From the NCBI GenBank assembly GCA_019648995.1, contig BLXT01007619.1:835616-857400 (forward strand): a stretch of 21,785 nt of DNA, written 5' to 3'. Under the pieces are notes generated by a model. The model was not told where the DNA came from and searched no databases. It saw only the letters and a program-made list of their open reading frames with translations. The position numbers were made by a program, and so were the translations under genes. The DNA is from Plakobranchus ocellatus. Its lineage: Eukaryota > Mollusca > Gastropoda > Plakobranchidae. Below, piece by piece: positions 1 to 10,994 of this stretch (the stretch's first letter is position 1; each line of letters opens with the position of its first letter).

Positions 1-297
1 CCCATACGGGTCGCACCTCACGGCAAACAAGGCGCCCACACTGTGGGGGTGGGCCTCTCAATTATTCCCAGCACCGGAGGGCTGCGGTGGATAGAAGTAG
101 AGGATAGTATGAGGAGAAGTGGACGGGGCGATAGCGCAGGAAAGGAAGTGAGGATAGAAGACAAAAGCCAGGCGGAGAAAGAGATGTCACCTTGTCCTGA
201 AAGAGGGGCAGTCCATAGGCGACAACCTGCCTTGATCGCCTCTTACGACCCGCGGCAGCCACGGTGGCGCCAATTCTTCCCCGGGCCCCACACGGGG
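1..297 (-). mobile_element. 5' end of a second I-like LINE copy (5' UTR only)
   Basis: This stretch is nearly identical to the 5' UTR of the LINE at 5354-11402: base 1 corresponds to base 10898, and the outer boundary, a GC-rich block ending ccccacacgggg, matches the end at about 11402. The element therefore points left and its body lies outside the window. Unlike the other copy it holds a single terminal monomer instead of two. The small open frames here have no support as genes, since the DNA is explained by the repeat. A target-site duplication cannot be checked because the other end is missing. Confidence 0.85.
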
Positions 298-438
298 TTG
301 ACTGCATATCACTTGCCTTGAGTAGATATGTCCTCTATTCTTTGGCATGGACCACCACAACTACGCTTGATACCTCACATCACACATCATTCTTCAACTG
401 AATCTGAATTATTCTCATCATAGTGCAGAACTTATTAG

Positions 439-723
439 AGTCAGGTCACCGGCGTCGGAGCAAAAAATGTTGCGGACTTAAAAATTGAGCAAACCATCAA
501 CCGTCAAGCAAAATGTAAAGGTGGCATTGTGGGATTCAGTCAAAATGTAGCTGCCTATCGCAAATTGTGTATCACAGGACACAAAAGGGCTAGTCTTGTT
601 ACTGCACTGTTGGAAGAATGTGGATTAGACTCCAAAGGTCACGGCCTCCTGTCGAGCTTTGACGGATTTAACATCAACTTATTATTACCTTGCAGAGAAG
701 CTCTGAAACTGCACATCCCATGA
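439..723 (+). pseudogene. Decayed coding relic of an unnamed repeated protein family
   Basis: An open frame of 94 codons runs from just after an in-frame TAG (436-438) to a TGA at 721-723, with no convincing start codon. Its middle contains the segments EQTINRQAKCKGGIVGFSQ and VAAYRKLCITGHKRASLVT. From memory these resemble a C-proximal block of multi-copy uncharacterised proteins seen in mollusc and cnidarian genomes, probably associated with transposons; I cannot name the family. The last 25 codons, after about EECGLDSKGHG, do not look family-like. A separate short frame at 851-940 encodes an acidic tail (QENIDGDDDVSDSEWQQ) and may be another piece of the same or another relic. No splice sites or promoter are apparent, so a fossil fragment is the best reading. 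Confidence 0.4.
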
Positions 724-940
724 GTAAACTATCAAACTTTCATCAGGCACATCTGGCTCAACCAAAAATAACAGAACCAAAAATCATGGCTGGAACAAAA
801 GTAAAAGAGGAGTGCTATCACTCGAGTGATGCAAAGACTTAGTGCCCTAACAGTTGGCTGATATTCTGTCAGGATCAGGCACAGAACAAGAAAACATTGA
901 TGGAGACGATGACGTTTCAGACTCTGAGTGGCAGCAATGA

Positions 941-1834
941 AGAAGAACTGATGGACTAGCGCACATAATATCTGAGTACGACTACATGTACACCAACTGA
1001 CTTAATGTGCAAAATTTGGATAACTAGCATTCAAACAAGTTCTCTGGGATATTTATAGGCTTCTTGCCTATAAACAGTTACCATATCTCTACTGGTTACC
1101 GCGGGCACTGTTTTGCCAAACGCTACACAGCAGTGTGGCCTTGAACTTGATAGGTGGTAATGGCCTATTGTCCTGTTGTTTTGTAAGTCTTTCTTTTCCC
1201 CGTCTTCAGCTCTTATATGTTTCTTACAAATTACTTAAAGTAATTAGATCTAATTGTAGTCTAGCTTAATACAACCTATCGAATCGAAAACAAATCCAAA
1301 GAGCATAAATAAAGTAAGCAATGGTTTAAAAGAGTTTCTCTTTATTTTGATAAATTAAATGTATAATAAAAATGCATTATATATTTCTCGATTTATAAAG
1401 ATAATGTGGTTTGTGAAGAGAGAATGAGGACAGAAATTCTACTGGGAAATAATATTCTGCCCTGACTTAGGCCTGCATTAAATTTTAAATCAAAATATAA
1501 GATTTTACAAAAGACACAATGGAAACAGACAAATATCTAATCACAAAGTGAGACTCATCGGAATTTTATAAGAACTCGTGAGAAAATTGATATGTATCTT
1601 AAATATAATACGATATTAGGCCTAATAATGTTCTCATCTAGATATAGACTCCTCCTTATATTTAGATATAGATTAGACTCCAATCTCATAAAAGACAGAT
1701 TTCAAAGAATTAATTTTAAAAAAAAAAATGAAAGAATACATTCAGACTTTAAAAATATAGATTTGTAGGTTAAAAATCGCTATTTCTTAGTTTGGGTTTG
1801 AAAAAAAACAACAACTCAAATTTCATGCGTTCAG
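941..1834. other. AT-rich stretch without recognised genes
   Basis: No coding segment or RNA gene is recognisable on either strand. The stretch is AT-rich with several A and T runs. A 15-mer caaagagcataaata at 1297-1311 recurs near the tail of the SINE at 13708-13722. One copy of the frequent palindrome TAGATCTA lies at 1245-1252. Confidence 0.5.
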
Positions 1835-2510
1835 CTATTTCTTTACAATAAGTAATGCTAGGTCATGCACTGTTTTACCAGCCAGTGAGGGACCAACACA
1901 GCTCGGGTGTGTGTAACAATTGACCCTAAGGTAATGGCCTGTATGGTCATGGTGCTGTTGCCAGTCATCAAATCTGATGGCGCTCATAAGCAGCTTAAAC
2001 CTGTCTCTCCTCATAATTGTTTTGAAGTAAGGATGGCCATGTTTTTCATCCCATATTCCATAACTGATGCTTTTCCTGACTTTAATGTACCAACCACGAT
2101 CCACAGCCCTATCAGAGCTTTCATTTCGGCCACATTAGCCTTTCTCCATTTTGATATCCACCCATTTTCAAACTTGTTTGTGTGTTCCACAATGTTCTGA
2201 TACATCTATTGTTACAAAGAAATCAGCAGGATCAATTTCTTATTTTATCCAAGAGTAGTTGATGTTTGTGGTTGTCCAACCAATTGCGCCCTTATATGGG
2301 CTGTTGCCTTTCTTTTCGAATTTGGTTCACTAAATCTAATCTTCCATTAGAGCTGTTTATTTAATCCTCAGCAGACGAAATTTCCTCCTGAATCTCAGTT
2401 TTCATCTGATTTGACACCAAATCATCTTCTCTGTCTGGATGCACATACCTTTACCTTCCGCAAAATATTCACTGTCACTGTCTGATTCTGAATCTTCAGC
2501 TATTTCTGCC
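1835..2510 (-). pseudogene. piggyBac-like transposase, N-terminal fragment, broken
   Basis: Read on the minus strand, an acidic start (EDSESDSDSEYFAE, near 2470-2505) is followed by a segment around 2060-2200 with VEHTNKF and AEMKALIGLWIVVGTL, and then, in another frame, by YGIWDEKHGHPYFKTIMRRD and RFKLLMSAIRFDD (about 1960-2060). This order and spacing fit the N-terminal part of the DDE_Tnp_1_7 domain of piggyBac-family transposases, where an acidic leader precedes the helix containing EMKAFIGL. At least one frameshift lies near 2050-2070, with further breaks between the acidic leader and the domain. The catalytic core and C-terminal cysteine-rich domain are absent, and no terminal inverted repeats or TTAA duplications were seen. 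It is an old DNA-transposon relic with no expected activity. Confidence 0.7.
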
Positions 2511-5338
2511 ACAAAAAGTGCCAAACAAAAATCTATTGATAGCCATCTTTATATTATTGTACTGATATTTTCTGGGAGAAATAAAGAAAAGCTACTAAGT
2601 AAGGAACAATCTTGAAAATTATGGGTTCTTGATTTTGAGTGTACACCTAGCTCCAATGATTTTAAGAGCAGAAAACTGCAGGTTTTTGTGGAATGTGAAA
2701 TAAAAAACAGCTGTTAGTAGCGGATACTGGGACAGAAGAAGGCTGCAGCTGCTGTCTAGGTCCATATGTTTACAATTCAGAAACAAGCTACATCAATTTT
2801 ATTACACGCTAACATAGTTATTGTCGATGTATCCACCATTCTATGCTGTATTTTTTACTATGTAAAGTACGAGGTGATTTTGTTATTCCTTACGTACGGA
2901 CAGATATACATGCCTTTTTTTTACTTTACAGTATGGTGTACTTGTACTCCTGTTACAAGTTTTTATGAAATCCTATACTACAGATTATCTTATCTGCATT
3001 AAATTCAACACTACAAAAAGAAATAAAAATTCTTCATTTAAGTCTACTTATTACAATAACATTGAGCATTTATCCCTCTTTGCTTTTTGTATTTTGATAC
3101 AGTGACATAATATTAACAGTCTCAAAACTAAAATATCAATATTGTAGGTATGCATGAGTGTCTAGTAAAGTAGTATGCCAACAATATAAAAGTATATAAT
3201 TCTTAATCTGTAATGTCCCATTTATTTCATATCTTGGTGTAAACTTGTAAATTTTATAAAAATTCACATCATGAGCACTAGTCTTAAAAAATAAAAAATA
3301 CAAGACACAGAGAAGGATTACTCTTGAAAAAGAAAAAGAACATAATTTCCTTGCCATCAGCTTTGCAATTTTTGACAACATAAAGTTATGTCAAATTAGT
3401 ACTTTTACATACTTCATTATACAAATTATTATGGAAGATTTGCAAATGGGTGAAAAAGCTTGAAATCAGCAAGATGTTTTGCTGATTTCTATTGTCTTTA
3501 ATATTTAAACACAAATTCAAATGCAATGGTGAGATGAAACTGTGTATATTCTGGCACTTTGATCACAGATAAGTGTACCATTTTCAATATTTAAAGAAGA
3601 AAAAATAAAATAAAAACCTTATTGAAATGTATTGTTTTTGCATTTCCAGCCCTTTGAAACTGAATACAACTGAAATCATTACTGGGTATTCATAAATGTG
3701 GGATCAGTAATAATATGCCTTATAAAATCAATATCAAATGCCTGTAAGGAATGAAAATCCATAAAACTTTGGACTCCTGCGTCCCACCATCAATCTAAAT
3801 CTATGATAATGATAGCCGAATGTTGTTTCAAACAATATAAAACCAGAGCTGCCAACCTAGAGAAACCAAAAGCTGTAATCCCATGAGCCAAAATGTGTAA
3901 TATGAGCTTCAAATTTGTTATCCATAAATTCAATGACATTGTGCTTGTTTCAATGCATGTCAAAAACATAATAGCCAACAATTTTGAAGTTAACTTCACA
4001 ATATTTTGGAAAAGCACATAATAGACAGCAATGTAAGACTCCTCTGCTGCATAAGTATGGTAAGAAACTTAAAAGATGTAAAATAATACAACAACCAAAA
4101 CTATGATTTTAATATTAATAAAAAATTATATACTGACTATAGATAATGCATGTAGCATAACAAATTTTAGAAAAGATTGAAATTAAAAATAACTATTGAA
4201 AAAAATTACTCAGACCTTTATTCATGTTTGCATATATTGACTCGCAACTGTATAGCTTAGTTCATAAGATCTAAACTAGATTCTAGACTATTTGAGCCAA
4301 CAAGACAATAGTCTTTTATATATTTATGAAGGTAAATTCCTCACAATACAATTGTTTGCAATAATAAAAATTTAATAGCAATGGAGATATCCTTCAAATC
4401 ATTTATGTTACATTCAATTTTTGTTTGTTCAAGGGCATTTTTTATTTATTAAGCAACTGATAATTTATTTGGAAAAATTAGAAATAATCCTTGAGAAAAG
4501 AAGATTTGCTCAATCTACCTTTACTTAGAAACTGCATGTGCTGTGAAAATAATTCTCCTCAGATGCCTGCAAGGCTGTTGGTCTTCACCATTAGATTTAG
4601 GCTCTAGGTTTGCTGTGAAGGCAGGTCCCCTAAAAGGCTTAATTTTTGTTTCCTCTAGTTCTAGATGGGTCCTTTGTCTGAATGCCCTCTTCATAGTTAA
4701 GATTCTTGGCCAATACATTGTTGCTAAAGCAACCTATAAAAGATTTCGATTTCGGTGTATTCTACATTTGGGTGCACTATAAGTAGATCTACATCTAGCC
4801 CTAGTATAGACTTCACAGTTGACTGGATGTGTTTGGCCTGAGTAGATCTAACTGCGGATCAGGGTCTAAAAAAGTATGTACAGATGAATTTGTCATCAAT
4901 CCCAATCATTCCTCAAAACTTGAAAGACATTGCTGCTGTGTTTAGTGAAAAATACAGCAAAAGTTTTAGCAGTTTGTAACAGTGCAAACAAAATAACTAT
5001 ATTTCTCTTTTGAAAAATACTAGACCTATTTAAAGTACCTTAGCAACATTATTACTGCAAGTGCCCTTATCAGTGCTTTGACATTATAAGAAAAGTTGAT
5101 ACTGGGAATGATAAATTTCAACTTCCAAGCGAGGGAGACAGCTAGGTCTAAAGAAAATAAACATTGAATTCGTGGAAGAAAGCGGGTGATTTTTTAAAAA
5201 CTTGTGTGGAAAATCACATAAAAGTAAATGTAATTTTGGAATAGTAGTATCTATATCAATAGATATCTATCAACTGGAACAATAGTGTAACAAAAAAAAC
5301 TACTTCCACCACTTCTGGCACAAAAACGAAAATTGAAA
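2511..5338. other. Long AT-rich non-coding stretch, probably intronic
   Basis: No protein family is recognised in any frame; the open frames here are short (under 82 codons) and of low-complexity composition. The segment lies downstream of the two NDUFS8 exons on the minus strand, so it is probably part of that gene's last intron or of intergenic DNA. I searched it by eye for the missing last NDUFS8 exon and did not find it. Two copies of TAGATCTA lie at 4784-4791 and 4843-4850. The sequence around 4521-4782 is slightly richer in GC and open on both strands but matches nothing I know. Confidence 0.5.
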
Positions 5339-5353
5339 GAAGCAAAAGTGAAA
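5339..5353. repeat. Left copy of LINE target-site duplication
   Basis: The 15 bases gaagcaaaagtgaaa here are repeated exactly at 11403-11417. The copies abut the microsatellite-like 3' tail and the 5' UTR boundary of the LINE, as expected for target-primed reverse transcription. Confidence 0.9.
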
Positions 5354-5535
5354 TTGATTGATTGATTGTTGGTATACCCAGTCCACCTTAAGCGGTGATC
5401 TCAGGGTTTCTATTTACTTAGTCTTTCTCGTAGGCTTCCGTCAGATGCTAAAGCAAATTAAAATAAAGATAGAAAACCATTAAAAATCCAACAGAGTATA
5501 TGAAGAAAAACTTTAAAAGGAATCTGTACAAAGCC
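5354..5535 (-). repeat. LINE 3' UTR and TTGA-type tail
   Basis: The 182 bases after the ORF2 stop form the 3' UTR. On the plus strand the extreme end is about 3.75 copies of ttga (5354-5368), so the RNA would end in repeated TCAA. I-superfamily LINEs commonly end in short tandem repeats, which probably help to prime reverse transcription; poly(A) is absent. Confidence 0.8.
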
Positions 5536-8500
5536 TCAGATCTTTCCATAGACACCGAGGTCCTTCAAGTAACCCACTATGCGAGAGGGATTGACCTCTC
5601 GGAAAAGTCTGTACATGTCAGTCACACTGAAGTATTTCCTCCTGGTGTTCTGGAAGTCTGGACATATAATTAAAATATGCCGGACAGTGTAAAGGCTGTC
5701 GCAGGCATAACAAAAAGGTTGTTGTTCATTTTTTAAGAGGTAGCTCTGGGTGAGCCACGTGTGGCTCACCCGAAGCCTACACATTGCCGTCTCCAGTTTT
5801 CTGCCGGCTCCTTCGCCTCTCCTGTGGAGGTCTTCGCCCAAGTTTGGGAGCACTTCATGGAGCTTGTTTGCTCCCTCAGCATCCCAATCCCTTTGCCAGA
5901 CAGATTTGATGTAAGTGTTTATTTTGGGTTTTAAATCGGAATAACAAATTAATTTTCCTGAGGTGGATGATCTATTTAGGGCCGCTTTTGCGAGTTTGTC
6001 CACATTCTCATTCCCCTGGATGCCTACATGAGCAGGAATCCAGACAAAAGAGATGTGAACATAGGTTGGGAATTTTCGGATTAAGTTGTACAGGCGTCTG
6101 ATATCTATTACTTTAAAATTTTTGCTTTGGATAGCCTGTAAGGCCGACAAGCTGTCACTGTAGATAACAAAGTTTTTGTGGTATTTAGTGAGTTTTTTAA
6201 TTTCTGTGAGCGCGAGGGCTATTCCCTCTAGCTCAGCACTGAAGACAGATGACCCGTCTCTCAGGCGAGTTGTCTTCGAGCGGTCTGGGTTTTCCGGAAA
6301 ATAGGCCGCAACCTTTTCCTCCAGTTTAGAGCCGTCAGTAAAAACAGCATAATGGTTTGAAAATTTTTCCTTAATTCTAAAAAATTCTTTTTGATAAGCG
6401 ACTTCACTGGTATTTTCTTTATTTTGTTTCGTTAGAGAAATATCAACAGTAATGTTGTGCTCCTCCCAAGGTGGGGGGCACTGGACATGTAAGTTATCAA
6501 TAATATTTAGGCTGATGTTGACATTCTTAAAATGTTCAAAAGTATTAGCGACAAGATTGGGTTCTGACTTTGTAACAGCAGAAAAGTCAGACAACGGAGC
6601 TTCAAATACAACTTCATGGCACGGATTACGGGGCAATGATTTTAATTTTAAAACATAGTTAAAAGCCAGCTTCATTCGCCGATGCTCGAGAGAGGGCTCC
6701 CCAGCCTCGGCGTACAAGCTTTTAGTTGGTGACGTTCTGAAGGCCCCGAGGGCAATACGAAGGCCCTGGTGATGTATAGGGTCCAGGGCCCTCAGAACGT
6801 GTTTTTTTGCAGAGCCATATATGACACTGCCATAGTCCAACTTGGACCGGACTAGGGTGCGGTAAAGCTTTAGAAGGGTTGCTCTATCCGCACCCCCGTC
6901 CGTATGGCCAACGACACGTAATAAATTTAGAGCTTTCAAGCACTTTTTCTTTAGATATTTTACGTGGCTACTAAAATTGAGTTTCGAGTCAAAAACGACT
7001 CCTAAAAACTTGGCCTCACCCTTCACCGGGATCGGCTGGTTGTCCAGATGAAGGGCGGGCTCAGTATAAATTCTTTGTCTGTGGAAATGGACACAGGTGG
7101 TCTTCGAGACCGAGAATCTTAAACCGTTCTCGGAGACCCACTTTTGAACGTTATTAATACACAATTGAATGGTGCGCTCAAGATGCTGCAGGTGTTTACC
7201 CTCAGCGTAAATGGCAAAATCATCAACAAATAGAGAAGCATTTACATGTTTGGAAAGGAATTAATAATATTGTTTATTTTTAAATTAAAAAGCATAGGGG
7301 AAAGAATACTACCTTGGGGAACACCGTTTTCCTGGTGGTAGGAAGAAGAAAACGTGTTCTCCGCTTTAACTTTAAAATGGCGGTCTTTTAGAAAATTTGA
7401 AATGAAAATGGGCAACCTGCCCCTAAAATCGAGATCGAAAAGATCTTTTAAAATTCCATACCTCCAGGTAGTATCATAGGCTTTTTCTAGGTCGAAAAAA
7501 ACTGCCAGAACTTGCTTTTTTCTGGCGAAGGCCTTTTTGATAAACGTTTCCAATCTGACCAAGTGGTCCAATGTGCTATGGTCCTTCCTGAACCGCACTG
7601 TACATTTGACAGCAGGTTTCTGGAATCAAGCACATGGACCAGTCGGTCATTCACCATCCGCTCGAGGGTCTTACACAAGCAGCTCATGAGCGCAATAGGC
7701 CTATAGTTGGAAGGATCAGAAGGATCCTTCCCAGGTTTTGGAATTGGAACCACCGAGGCCTCCCTCCAAGATGGGGGGATGTCCCCTGTGGTCCAAATGT
7801 TATTGAAAAGTTTAAGAAGAGTATGCAGGCAGGATTCAGGAAGGTGCCTCAGGAACTGATAGCACACACCATCAGGACCTGCGGCAGACTCATTAGATTT
7901 AACGATAGAATTTTTTAGCTCCGCCATAAGAAAAGGATTATTGTATGAATCATTATTTTCAGATAAAAAATTTAAATTTTGTTTTTCAGCTCTTTGTTTG
8001 GTTAGTTGGAAATTTTTAGAATAATTATTTGAGCTGGAGTTTTTTGAAAAAGTTTCAGCCAGATGATCGGCATGATCTTTAAGGTTGGAAATGATCTGGC
8101 CGTCTTTTTTAAGATGACAAGAAAGGGAAAAATTTTTGCCTTTTATTTTTCATATTTTCTTCCAAACAGTTTTTGAGGAAGTATTGGAATTTAAAGAGGA
8201 TACATATGTCTTCCGAGACTGTTTCTTGGAATTTTTAATGACAAATTTAGCCTTGGCTTTTTGTTTCTTAAAATTTACAAAATTTTCAAGAGAAGGCGTT
8301 TTAAAATACTTCCTTTGAGCCTTTTTCCTTTCCCGAAGAGCCTGCCTACATTCCTGGGTAAACCAGGGGACACGGGTTTTATTTTTCGTCCCCTTATGAA
8401 AGGGTATGGACGACCTGGCCGCATCGAGCAGCTTTCAAGTAAACTGCTCGATGTCGGCCACAGAGTCGTCCAAAGACAGTTTGCATAGGTCTCCGAAACG

Positions 8501-9196
8501 GTTCCAATCGGCTTTTTTAAAATTAAAACTAGTTGTATTTACATTGCTACTAAAATTAGACGTAAAGTTTAAAAATATTGGAAAGTGATCGCTGCCGCAC
8601 AGATCACTGTGGGCAGCCCAGGAACATTCGGCGGCAATGGAGGGTGAAGCCACTGCCAAATCAATCGCTGAGGTCGAATGATAGCCCGAATGAACAAAAG
8701 TTTGCTCTCCGGAATTTAGAATGATCAAGTCATTTTCAGCTGTGAACTCTTCGAGCATCCTCCCCCGCCCATCCCGGCGGGAGTCCCCCCACGCAGGAGA
8801 ATGCGCGTTGAAGTCTCCCAGCACGAGAAAGGGCTTCGGAAGCTGCTCAAAGAGCTCAGCCAGAGAAAGTTTCGAAACTGGGGAATTGGGAGGCAGGTAT
8901 AGAGAGCAAACGGTTAGGGTCTTTTCCAGGCTGATTGTGGCAGCTGCAGCATGCAGGCCAGTTTTGAAATCAATTTCCGAAAAACGGGTTCCGTTTCTGA
9001 TGAGGAGGGCCGCCTCGCCCCCGGGGGACCCAACCTGCAGGAGAAGCAGAGTGTAATCCCGGGGTGGCACCTGGCACTCCCCAAGCCTGCATTCCTGCAG
9101 GGCCACAACAGCCGATTGCGATCGATTCAGCAGTAGCTTCAGTTCTTCGAAATTGCTTCTAAGACCGCGTATGTTCCATTGAACCACGGTATCCAT
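5536..9196 (-). pseudogene. LINE ORF2: endonuclease, reverse transcriptase, RNase H (broken)
   Basis: The ATG at 9196 starts 9 bases after the ORF1 stop codon. Domains in order: endonuclease (about residues 1-215; WNIRGLRSN, QECRL, GDFNAHSPAWG, GSDHFPI); reverse transcriptase (about 8000-7000; AAGPDGVCYQFL, NYRPIALMS, VFFDLEKAYDTTWR, GVPQGSILSPMLFNL, catalytic FVDD); RNase H (about 6400-5970; FTDGSK, SAELEGIALAL, YSDSLSAL, WIPAHVGIQGNENVDKLAK, so the acidic residues and His are present); then a CX2CX7HX4C motif (about 5660-5720). The protein nicks target DNA, copies the element RNA into it and probably removes the RNA. Full length would be near 1,220 residues, usual for I-clade elements. Breaks: in-frame TGA codons at 8435-8437 and 8150-8152, and small frameshifts near 7591-7595 and 7237-7246. 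The rest from about 7240 to 5536 is fully open. Confidence 0.9.
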
Positions 9197-9205
9197 TACC
9201 ACAGA

Positions 9206-10589
9206 CTATTTATTGCTTGGCAGGCCACCCTTTGGCTGGCCTGCCAAACCTTTAATCTTTTTTGTAGGCTTTACCCCCTCCGTCACATGGACTTCGGGGG
9301 TAAAGGGGTAGGGAGGCGAAGGGGAAGGCGGAGGACCTTGGGGTTTCTCTGCCGGGGGCGGGGGGCGGGATTTGGAGGGGGATTGGGATTTGGAAGGGGA
9401 AGGAGGGCACTCCATAGGGGAGGCGGAGGCCCTCGGGGAGCTGGGGGTGGAGGAATCTCCCCAGATTGAGGATATAGTATCCTCAGCATCCATCGCCAGA
9501 GGCGCAAAACGATTGAAGGTTTCCCTCGGGGCCTCCTGTCTTTTGGACTTTTCGGCCCTGCGCTTGGCTGGTACTTCGGTTTCTGCTGCTCCCTGGGGAC
9601 TGGGAGCCGGAGAATCCTTCTGGGCTTTTTTCCCCTTGGGCGGAGCAGAAGGGGCACTTCTACCGCCATCCTTGGGGAGCGCTGCTGGCTTCGTTCAAAG
9701 CTGAGATTTGACGGCACTAGCAAAAGTTCGGGTTGAAATCGTTTTATGGAGTTCAACAACAACTGCCTTACGGGCTTGCTGAAATGTACCGCCATTCTCA
9801 GCTTTGTTGCGAAGAATGGCTTGTTCTTCCAAGAACTTCGGACAGGTCTTGCTGCTGGCTGTATGGTCTCCTTTGCAGTTGACGCAAAAAGGGTCAGCCG
9901 AACAGTCACGTTCGACATGACCACCCTTGCCACATCTAACGCATACAGCAGCAGGTTTCTTACACCTGTCCTTCCCGTGGCCATAGCGTTGGCACTTATA
10001 GCAGCGCATCGGGAGCGGGACGTACGGTCTGGCATCAAGAGTCAGGTACCCCGCACGTATTCTACTTGGCGGCTTCGGGCTGTCAAAGGTCAGGACGACG
10101 GTGTCGGTCTGAATTTTGTCCTCACCCCGACGCACCTTGATGTGCCGAGCATGAGTGACGCCACTCAGCTCCTCCACCATCTCCTCCTCCGAGCAACACA
10201 GTAGATCACGGCTGCGAATTACTCCCTTGGAACTGTTCAGGCTCTTATGAGGACTGACAGTCACAGGGATGTCAAGGAATGTCGCGATTGCTCCCAGCTT
10301 CTTAGCCTGGTCGTTCGACTTTAGCTCGACCATCAGGTCACCACTACCAAGTTTGGTGACCTCGATGGTCTCGTCGCCCAGAATCGACTTCAACTCCTTT
10401 GGAGCTGATCACCATAAATTTTTTGAATGGTGACCAGCCCGCAAAGGGAGATACGCTCATTAGAGTAGGAATATCCTCCGCCTTCCTTTTGCTGGCAACA
10501 GAGACAGCCCCACGAGCTGCCTCCGTGCAAGGCTTCTTTGCCATGTCGGGATGTGGGGAGGGGTCAGATGGTTTTTTTTTTGGATTCAT
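9206..10589 (-). pseudogene. LINE ORF1: gag-like RNA-binding protein with three CCHC knuckles (broken)
   Basis: The ATG at 10589 opens with MNPKKKPSDPSPHP, encoded partly by a run of ten A. A conserved middle part (TKLGSGDLMVEL, then VTVSPHKSLNSSKGVIRSRD) matches the ORF1 core of I-like LINEs. It is followed by three zinc knuckles: CYKCQRYGHGKDRC, CVRCGKGGHVERDC and CVNCKGDHTASSKTC (about 9860-10005). The C-terminal third is rich in Lys, Glu, Pro and Ser, with a proline-rich run (SKSRPPPPAEKPQGPPPSP) near 9340-9390. The protein should bind element RNA and form the retrotransposition particle. A small frameshift lies near 10395-10410 and an in-frame TGA at 9695-9697; on both sides of the TGA the frame is the same. 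The TAG stop (9206-9208) is 9 bases before the ORF2 ATG, a spacing that suggests re-initiation for ORF2 translation. About 460 codons. Confidence 0.85.
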
Positions 10590-10994
10590 AGGGGGTTTTT
10601 AATATTCAGCTCCAGGGCTCCCCGCCCGCCACGGAGCCCAACCATGGGGACACGTTGCGTGGTACTCCAGCGCTGTGTCAGGGCTATCCTGGAGCTATAC
10701 TCCCAGCAGAGGGTGTGGGACCTCTACTGGGATTGACCCGAGCCCTATTCAGAGAAAAATGACCAGCCGATTGGGCAGCGTGGGTCAGCGCTGCCCTCCC
10801 GTCTCAGGAGAAGGAAGTGGCCAAGGAGGCATGTTGATGAATGACAGCCACTATTGCCGGGCCGTCACCACCTCAACCTCCAGGATCCACCCCTCCCCCC
10901 ATACGGGTCGCACCTCACGGCAAACAAGGCGCCCACACTGTGGGGGTGGGCCTCTCAATTATTCCCAACACCGGAGGGCTACGGTGGGTAGAAG
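10590..10994 (-). promoter_or_regulatory. LINE 5' UTR, single-copy part
   Basis: This part of the 5' leader lies between the tandem monomers and the ORF1 start. Its outer part (10898-10994) also occurs at bases 1-97, showing that it is element sequence and not host DNA. It is GC-rich and holds no convincing frame. I-like LINEs carry internal promoters in the 5' UTR; a promoter here is inferred, not seen. Confidence 0.6.

Noticed and set aside
43-321. Open frames on both strands in the first 320 bases, and similar ones at 10675-11330
   Set aside because: Both places are copies of the LINE 5' UTR; the frames are not conserved between them and carry no family signal.
3205-3260. Candidate for the missing NDUFS8 last exon, because gtcccatttat resembles the reverse complement of a DKWE coding phrase
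   Set aside because: Neighbouring residues do not match the conserved C-terminus in any frame, and no acceptor site is placed correctly.
3790-4017. A 75-codon minus-strand frame rich in hydrophobic residues
   Set aside because: No family, start context or splice signals; AT-rich DNA gives such hydrophobic frames by chance. It contains only a short ggttggcagct word also found near 11564.
9283-10038. A 251-codon basic, proline-rich frame on the minus strand
   Set aside because: It is an alternative frame of the GC-rich ORF1 sequence. The true frame continues past the TGA at 9695-9697 to the stop at 9206 and shows the expected lysine- and glutamate-rich composition.
9746-10204. A 152-codon open frame on the plus strand opposite LINE ORF1
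   Set aside because: It is the antisense shadow of the zinc-knuckle region; ORF1 on the minus strand has clear family motifs and this frame has none.
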